A DNA stretch of 64,000 bases from Candidatus Saccharimonadota bacterium (GTDB lineage Bacteria; Patescibacteriota; Saccharimonadia; Saccharimonadales; Saccharimonadaceae). The position numbers and the translations under genes are program-made. Under the pieces are notes generated by a model. The model made no database searches. It was not told the origin of the DNA and saw only the letters and a program-made list of their open reading frames with translations. Positions 59,500 through 64,000 of the stretch are shown piece after piece (the first letter of the stretch is position 1; every line of letters starts with the position of its first letter). The stretch is from the NCBI GenBank assembly GCA_017531585.1, contig JAFXKT010000002.1:258203-322202 (forward strand), in the 5' to 3' direction.

Positions 59500-60447
59500 A
59501 TGTTTAAAACCTTATCCAAGACATTCGCAATTAGCTTGCTCGTCATCTTTGGCGCAAGCTTTTTGCTTGTCGGCGATTCTTTCGCAAGAGACCGCTATCC
59601 AGAGCAAAGCAAAGAGTTTTACGTTAACGACCTTGCCAATGTTATCAGCGAAGAAACCGAAAACTACATCATTGACTGCAATAAAAAACTAGCTCCACCG
59701 ACTGGCGCTCAGATTGTAGTCATGACAGTCGAAAGCCTCGACGGCGAATCTATCGAAACCTACGCGCATGGCGTATTTGAGCAATACGGCATTGGCGCAT
59801 CAGATAAAAATAACGGTACGTTAATTCTTTTGTCTATCGGCGACAGGCAATCCCGTATCGAAGTAGGTTATGGCGCAGAAGGCTTTATTACTGATGCTGG
59901 CTCTGGCCGTATTCAAGATAACTACATGATTCCAGAATACAAGAATAACAACTGGGAAGCAGGCCTAAAGAAAGGCTTCAATGTCATCTTGGCGCTCTAT
60001 GAAAAAGAGTACGAAGTCGAGATTAGCGAAGGGGCAAATATCTACGATTACGATAATATGCCAGACAACAGCTCGAGCGAAGAAATGGACAATATTATCA
60101 ACGGCTTCGAAACTGGCTTCTTCTTTACTATGATTTTCACCATAATAGGCAAAAACAACAAGAAAAACAGGATTATTCGCCTAATTATTGGCGCTGGAGC
60201 TATCGTTTTTGGTATTTTCTGTAATGGCGCCTTAGCTTTACCGACCCTCGCAGCCATCCTTATCCCGCTCGGTAGCGCATTAATTATTAGCGTTATTTTA
60301 TCCGCAATGGATATCACATTAGGAAGCGGTAGTGGTGGCCGATACTATGGCGGGCATAGCAGCGGAGGACATAGCAGCTTCAGCAGTGGCGGAAGCCATG
60401 GCGGCGGCGGCCACTCCGGAGGAGGAGGAAGTTCGCGCAGCTTCTAA
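59500..60447 (+). CDS. TPM-domain (YgcG-like) membrane protein
   Basis: 315 aa. Signal peptide (about 1-29), TPM domain (about 40-180; FYVNDLANVISEETENYI, ALYEKEYE), two or three membrane segments (about 200-270), and a Gly/Ser/His-rich tail as in YgcG/TPM proteins. It is 15 bp after lemA, forming the common lemA-TPM pair. TPM proteins are linked to membrane or photosystem quality control in other lineages; the role here is unknown. Confidence 0.88.
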   Translation: MFKTLSKTFAISLLVIFGASFLLVGDSFARDRYPEQSKEFYVNDLANVISEETENYIIDCNKKLAPPTGAQIVVMTVESLDGESIETYAHGVFEQYGIGASDKNNGTLILLSIGDRQSRIEVGYGAEGFITDAGSGRIQDNYMIPEYKNNNWEAGLKKGFNVILALYEKEYEVEISEGANIYDYDNMPDNSSSEEMDNIINGFETGFFFTMIFTIIGKNNKKNRIIRLIIGAGAIVFGIFCNGALALPTLAAILIPLGSALIISVILSAMDITLGSGSGGRYYGGHSSGGHSSFSSGGSHGGGGHSGGGGSSRSF

Positions 60448-60482
60448 TCTATTTACCGTTTGCACAGTTTCTAAATAATAAG

Positions 60483-60513
60483 CATCCACTGTTCTTTGTG
60501 GATGTTTTTATTC
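60483..60513 (+). terminator. Terminator of the lemA-TPM operon
   Basis: CATCCAC / GTGGATG stem with an 8-nt loop and T-run. Confidence 0.85.
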
Positions 60514-60543
60514 AGAAACTAGTGCATGGTAAGATAATATTAG

Positions 60544-60586
60544 ATCGCTACACGTTAGCGATAGAATCTTATACCGAGGTGATTAT
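60544..60586 (+). promoter_or_regulatory. Leader hairpin and Shine-Dalgarno of the 60587 gene
   Basis: ATCGCTA-CACGT-TAGCGAT hairpin (60544-60562) directly after a GATAAT-like -10, then GAGGTGATTAT next to the ATG. Confidence 0.75.
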
Positions 60587-61108
60587 ATGCAAAAGCTCGA
60601 AAAAACATGCACGAAGTCGCAGACCGACCTCTACGAGGAGCTCTATTTGATCCGCGACGCCATCGAAGGCCTGCAGTCTCAAATAAAGCAGGCAAAGAGC
60701 GAAGTCCAGGAGCTTCACTCGGAGACTCTCTGGATGAAAGAGCAAAACGATTTGCTCTACAAGAATTTCAAAGCATTTTCCAAGCAACAAAAAGGCAAAA
60801 TCAATGCAGTTAGGAACGAGATTTCGAGCCTGTACTCACAGACCGAGAATCCGAATGCTTCGTCGGTCGCACATCTTGAGAAAAGGATAGAGGAATTGAA
60901 CGAGGAATTCAGGAACGAAAGACTCAGCATACAGCAGAAACTCCACCCCGTAGATTGGGGTCGGTATAACCTGGCAAAAATCCAGCTCGAGAAGCTCGAA
61001 GGACAACTCAGAACACTCAGGAAGCGCGAAGAGAAATTGCTTAGCAAGATTAATTCTAGAAAAAGGAAGCAGCTTAAAAGCAATAACTATCTCTTAGCTA
61101 CTGAATAA
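60587..61108 (+). CDS. Orphan coiled-coil protein
   Basis: 173 aa, not recognised. It is nearly all helical with heptad-like spacing of hydrophobic residues over about 10-165; strongly charged, no membrane segment. Resembles the orphan at 3192 in composition. Single unit with leader hairpin, GAGGTGAT Shine-Dalgarno and terminator; orphan-class codon use. Confidence 0.72.
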   Translation: MQKLEKTCTKSQTDLYEELYLIRDAIEGLQSQIKQAKSEVQELHSETLWMKEQNDLLYKNFKAFSKQQKGKINAVRNEISSLYSQTENPNASSVAHLEKRIEELNEEFRNERLSIQQKLHPVDWGRYNLAKIQLEKLEGQLRTLRKREEKLLSKINSRKRKQLKSNNYLLATE

Positions 61109-61117
61109 TCATCACGA

Positions 61118-61152
61118 CTAAAAAAGAGGCCGCTCATCGACCTCTTTTTTAA
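61118..61152. terminator. Bidirectional hairpin terminator
   Basis: AAAAAAGAGG / CCTCTTTTTT stem with an 11-nt loop between convergent genes. Confidence 0.85.
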
Positions 61153-61164
61153 ATCCTTTACTAA

Positions 61165-61509
61165 TTAGAAGATTAGGAATCTGTGATATTCTGCTTCGCA
61201 CTCACCAGTGATCTTGCAGGTAACTTTGTTCTTTGTCTGAGCATCCTTACACTTGGTAGAAAGAAGACCATTCTCTTCACAGATTTCAATAGTTTCGTCA
61301 AGGCGGCGCTGCGCGCTAGCTTTAGAAACTAAAGTGAATACGACGCTAACAAGGATACAAACACCAATTACAATACATGCAATAATGATTGCTTTCTTGT
61401 TGTCTTTTTTGGAGACTGGTGCGGCTGCGTTTACGCTCGACTGCGTAGGAGTAGAGCTAGTTGGTGTTACTGGGGCTACTGGCGTAGCTGAAGCATTATT
61501 ATTTTCCAT
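61165..61509 (-). CDS. Small membrane protein with four-Cys outer tail
   Basis: 114 aa. Polar Thr/Pro/Ala-rich N-terminus (about 1-38), one membrane segment (about 39-62), then a tail with four Cys (EICEENGLLSTKCKD, TCKITGECE), which could form two disulfides. Function unknown. TAAAAT lies nine bases before the ATG. Confidence 0.6.
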   Translation of the reverse strand: MENNNASATPVAPVTPTSSTPTQSSVNAAAPVSKKDNKKAIIIACIVIGVCILVSVVFTLVSKASAQRRLDETIEICEENGLLSTKCKDAQTKNKVTCKITGECEAEYHRFLIF

Positions 61510-61543
61510 ATAACTTATATTTTAGCATAAAAAGAGAGCCTTT

Positions 61544-61966
61544 CTAGAAAGAGCCGACACTAAACTTCGTCAAATCTCCATTCAGGACCTTAACTCCGAA
61601 AGAATAAATCTCGTCATGAATATATTTCTGATTCGGCAGAGGATTATATACATAAATAGCTTTCTCGTGATAATATGCAAAGCCAGCCTCAAGAAAAGTA
61701 TTTGCGCCAATATAATTCTTAATACGCCTTTTCGTAAAGTTACAAATTAGAACTGCATCGGATTCAAGAATCTTATTAAAATGATCGCGAATCGCATTAT
61801 AGCCATTGCAAGTCTTAGCGGCTACAGGGTCAAAATTCGGATCTTTCATTACATCTAGCAAGATTCCATTCGGAAGTAGTACTTCGTGTCCCATTTCTTC
61901 AAGTTCTTTAGCAATTCTTTTTACCTCATCGCTAAAGCTCAAACTACAACAAATACAGATTTTCAT
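61544..61966 (-). CDS. Nucleoside 2-deoxyribosyltransferase-like protein
   Basis: 140 aa. ICCSLSFSDEV at the N-terminus, SDAVLICN and GANTFLEAGFAYYHEKAIYV match the deoxyribosyltransferase superfamily (the Glu of the active site lies in FLEAGFAY). These enzymes exchange or remove bases from deoxynucleosides. The fold also occurs in the fusion at 38100. TATAAT ends six bases before the ATG (leaderless). Confidence 0.75.
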   Translation of the reverse strand: MKICICCSLSFSDEVKRIAKELEEMGHEVLLPNGILLDVMKDPNFDPVAAKTCNGYNAIRDHFNKILESDAVLICNFTKRRIKNYIGANTFLEAGFAYYHEKAIYVYNPLPNQKYIHDEIYSFGVKVLNGDLTKFSVGSF

Positions 61967-61997
61967 ACACTTATTATAGCTAACAGAGCAATAAAAA

Positions 61998-62022
61998 AGA
62001 GACCTTTCGGTCTTCTTCTAAA
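61998..62022 (-). terminator. Terminator of tRNA-Ala(TGC)
   Basis: On the reverse strand AGACC-GAAA-GGTCT is followed by CTTTTTT. Confidence 0.85.
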
Positions 62023-62031
62023 TCCTAAATA

Positions 62032-62108
62032 TGGTGGAGCGTATGAGATTCAAACTCATGACCTCCTGCTTGCAAAGCAGGCGCTCTAATCAGCTGAGCT
62101 AACGCCCC
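62032..62108 (-). tRNA. tRNA-Ala (anticodon TGC)
   Basis: 77 nt with encoded CCA. Acceptor GGGGCGT pairs with ACGCTCC. The anticodon stem CCTGC/GCAGG holds loop TTTGCAA, anticodon TGC. Confidence 0.95.
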
Positions 62109-62246
62109 ATATTTAAATCATAAAGGGATAGAACCAGGGGGGCGGTTCCATCCCAAAGACATTATAACATAGTTATCTCAAAAAATGCAAATCGGAGTAA
62201 AATAATTAAAGATTTACAAGAATAAACATAAGAGGAGAGCAAAGGC

Positions 62247-63185
62247 ATGCTCAAATATTACAAGACCGATTTAGGTAAAAACCAGACAATCCTAATCCCA
62301 CAAATAGAGGCAGATTGCTGGATAGACCTCTCTTCGCCAACCCAAAGCGAGGTCGAACAAGTTATCGCGGAAACTAGTATTGACCGCGATCTTATCATGA
62401 AGATGCTCGATGAAGACGAGCTTCCGCGTATCGAAAGCGCCGACGACGCCACCTTGGTAGTCATTGACGTCCCGGCACAGATTGAACATGGCAAGAAATA
62501 CGTTACCTATCCTCTAGGCGTCATTATTACTGGCAGCAAGCATATCATTACGATTTCACCAAAAACCACACCAATCCTAAACGATTTCAAGAAAAACCTT
62601 ATTAAAGATTTTCATACTGGCAAGAAAACCCGTTTCCTTATCCAGATTATTGCCGCCGCAGCCGCTGGCTATCTAAAAATCTTGAACGAAATCTACCGTC
62701 AAATCGAGGACAAGGAAGAGACTTTGAAGGTTTCTACTAAAAACGAAGATCTAATCGATCTCCTATCTACCGAAAAATCCCTCGTCTACTTCACGACATC
62801 TCTAAAAGAGAACGATCTCGTGTTGGAGCGCCTCAGTAAAGGCATTATGCTCCCTCTCTATGAAGGCGATCTAGATTTGCTCGAGGATGCCATGATCGAA
62901 AACCGCCAGGCTATCGATATGGCTGGCATCTATCGCGACATCTTGGGCTCCATTACAGAGACTTACGGCACAATTATTTCCAACAACCTCAACAACGTCA
63001 TGAAGTTCTTGGCGGGCGCCACAATTGTTATTTCTGTTCCAACCTTGATTTCGTCCTTCCTTGGCATGAACGTCTGGTTTGGCGATATTGGCGTCAACCA
63101 TATTTCGGCTATCGCGGTTCTAATCTTCTCGATCATAGCCTCACTAATCGTGGCATATATTCTCAAGAAAAAAGGAATGTTATAA
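62247..63185 (+). CDS. corA: CorA family magnesium/divalent cation transporter
   Basis: 312 aa, normal length. Large N-terminal cytoplasmic domain with long helices, then two C-terminal membrane segments. The signature GMN is in SFLGMNVWF between them. Pentameric CorA channels bring in Mg2+ (or Co2+, Ni2+). AGAGGAG precedes the ATG. Confidence 0.93.
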   Translation: MLKYYKTDLGKNQTILIPQIEADCWIDLSSPTQSEVEQVIAETSIDRDLIMKMLDEDELPRIESADDATLVVIDVPAQIEHGKKYVTYPLGVIITGSKHIITISPKTTPILNDFKKNLIKDFHTGKKTRFLIQIIAAAAAGYLKILNEIYRQIEDKEETLKVSTKNEDLIDLLSTEKSLVYFTTSLKENDLVLERLSKGIMLPLYEGDLDLLEDAMIENRQAIDMAGIYRDILGSITETYGTIISNNLNNVMKFLAGATIVISVPTLISSFLGMNVWFGDIGVNHISAIAVLIFSIIASLIVAYILKKKGML

Positions 63186-63195
63186 TTTAATTATC

Positions 63196-63762
63196 ATGGC
63201 TGAAGAAATAATTAAAGCAAAGAAAATAGAAGTAAAATCTAAAAAGTCCACGCCGCTTTACGTCACTCTTATCATTGATGCCGTAATGCTAATCATTGGC
63301 GTTTGCATGTGTATCTGGGCAGACAAGGTCGTCGACACAATCGTCAAGGCAATTGGTGCCGTCTGTGTCGTCTACGCAGTATTTAATCTTGTTCAGTATC
63401 TCCGCACAGAGAACCGCAGCAACAAAGATTTACCGCTCCTTATCACAGCAATCGCTCTAGCAATCGCAGGCGTCTTCCTAATCATCCAGAGCGGTCTCGT
63501 AAACAGCATCGTAACAATCATCATTGGCGCACTTATTACGCTAATCAGTATCTTCCACTTACAAGATGCACTTAACATGAAGGGGAAGAGCAGCAAATAC
63601 ACCTACGCGCTCATTACTTCAGTTATCGGCCTAGTTTGTGGCGTTTGCTGTATGTTTGGCCTAATCCTTGCACAAGGAATCCCAATCATCCTTATCGGCA
63701 TTGCCCTAATCATCTTTGCCGCTTCGGACATCTTTGGCGCAATCTCGCTAAAACTTAAATAA
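63196..63762 (+). CDS. HdeD/DUF308-like membrane protein
   Basis: 188 aa with six membrane segments in three similar hairpins, the DUF308/HdeD pattern. Function unknown. It starts 10 bp after corA with a TATAAT box across the corA stop, so it may have its own leaderless promoter as well as read-through from corA. Confidence 0.75.
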   Translation: MAEEIIKAKKIEVKSKKSTPLYVTLIIDAVMLIIGVCMCIWADKVVDTIVKAIGAVCVVYAVFNLVQYLRTENRSNKDLPLLITAIALAIAGVFLIIQSGLVNSIVTIIIGALITLISIFHLQDALNMKGKSSKYTYALITSVIGLVCGVCCMFGLILAQGIPIILIGIALIIFAASDIFGAISLKLK

Positions 63763-63768
63763 TACAAA

Positions 63769-63796
63769 TACCACCGAGACTTACTCGGTGGTTTTT
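63769..63796 (+). terminator. Terminator of corA-HdeD
   Basis: ACCACCGAG / CTCGGTGGT perfect 9-bp stem with T-run. Confidence 0.9.
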
Positions 63797-63803
63797 GACG
63801 CAA

Positions 63804-63832
63804 AAAAGACCGGCCTCATGATGGGGCCGGCT
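63804..63832 (-). terminator. Terminator of the 63864 gene (reverse strand)
   Basis: On the reverse strand CCGGCC / GGCCGG stem followed by TCTTTTTT. Confidence 0.85.
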
Positions 63833-63863
63833 TTAATTACAAATGAAGTTTTTCAGCTTGATA

Positions 63864-64000
63864 TTAGTCCGGACAATACTCAGGGTTTCCGTTTCCATAG
63901 AAGTGGTTTCTCCAACCGTCTCCATAGAACATGTCGTATCCGCTACTCAGGTATCTTTCGCCGCCAAACAGCCAGTTATAAACCTGGTCGTAGGCCACCT
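63864..64000 (-). CDS. C-terminal part of a Gly/Tyr/Trp-rich protein (cut by window edge)
   Basis: The reverse strand is open from the window edge to a TAA at 63864 (45 codons seen). The visible part is rich in Tyr, Gly, Asn and Trp (YNWLFGGERYLSSGYD, WRNHFYGNGNPEY). Codon use (CTG, CCG, AGA) fits the orphan class, as does the private terminator. It may be related in style to the Gly-rich protein at 37569. The start lies outside the window. Confidence 0.65.
   Translation of the reverse strand, partial: VAYDQVYNWLFGGERYLSSGYDMFYGDGWRNHFYGNGNPEYCPD

Overview
The window looks like a piece of the chromosome of a small-genome bacterium of the Patescibacteria (CPR), most probably Candidatus Saccharibacteria (TM7). 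This assignment is an inference. It rests on compact single-gene transcription units, many apparently leaderless mRNAs, a type IV pilin, a lean peptidoglycan set (membrane-anchored MurF, Ddl, MurT/GatD), nucleotide salvage and clean-up enzymes, and almost no biosynthetic genes. UGA is an ordinary stop codon here (dnaX, the ABC ATPase and several others end in it), so this is not an SR1/Gracilibacteria-type code. No integrase, transposase, phage structural gene, CRISPR array or rRNA was seen.

Layout. 0-3 kb: type IV pilin (cut by the window edge), arylsulfotransferase-like protein, LysM protein. 3-6.5 kb: four stand-alone genes of an unusual class (two helical proteins, a Thr-rich membrane protein, a GH25 lysozyme-like protein). 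6.5-11 kb: trpS with a candidate Trp-containing leader peptide, a CmpB-like membrane protein, a pseudouridine synthase, DNA polymerase III delta', a TPR protein. 11-18 kb: tRNA-Thr, tRNA-Tyr followed by a structured element, PrsW, an HD hydrolase, a YgjP-like metalloprotease, small proteins. 18-24 kb: GH97 glycosidase, transporter, Mbeg1-like hydrolase, RlmH. 24-28 kb: rplJ-rplL with an L10 leader, aquaporin. 28-34 kb: dnaX-dnaB-glycosyltransferase-ybaB-recR. 34-36 kb: flotillin-like gene with an in-frame TGA. 36-46 kb: glyA, a two-domain nucleotide clean-up fusion, tRNA-Phe with a degenerate repeat, hisS, tdk-tmk-ung, an LTA-synthase-like gene. 46-50 kb: hydrolase-murF-ddl, a pilin-like protein. 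50.4-50.85 kb: a non-coding stretch with a promoter-hairpin unit, DnaA-box-like sites and a structured leader. 51-58 kb: cutinase-like/PKD surface protein, ABC-2 exporter-murT-gatD, CapA-like protein. 58-64 kb: SDR, LemA, TPM protein, small membrane proteins, tRNA-Ala, CorA, an HdeD-like protein and a cut-off Gly/Tyr-rich gene.

Two expression styles stand out. Most housekeeping genes that begin a transcription unit have a TATAAT-like -10 box only 6-8 nt before the start codon, which implies leaderless mRNA, and they favour CCA, CTA/CTT and CGC codons. About fourteen scattered genes instead have a full -35/-10 promoter, a leader (often with a hairpin), a strong Shine-Dalgarno (often GGAGGTGAT), CCC/CCG/CTC/AGA-rich codon use and their own terminator. 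Most of these encode proteins I do not recognise, plus the lysozyme, a Thr-rich membrane protein, an HD hydrolase and the flotillin. They look like autonomous single-gene cassettes set between housekeeping genes and are the most interesting system in the window.

Four proteins of normally zinc-binding families (DnaX, delta', RecR, MurT) lack the usual Cys clusters. Two intergenic regions share a composite element made of 9-bp tandem repeats flanked by inverted ends.
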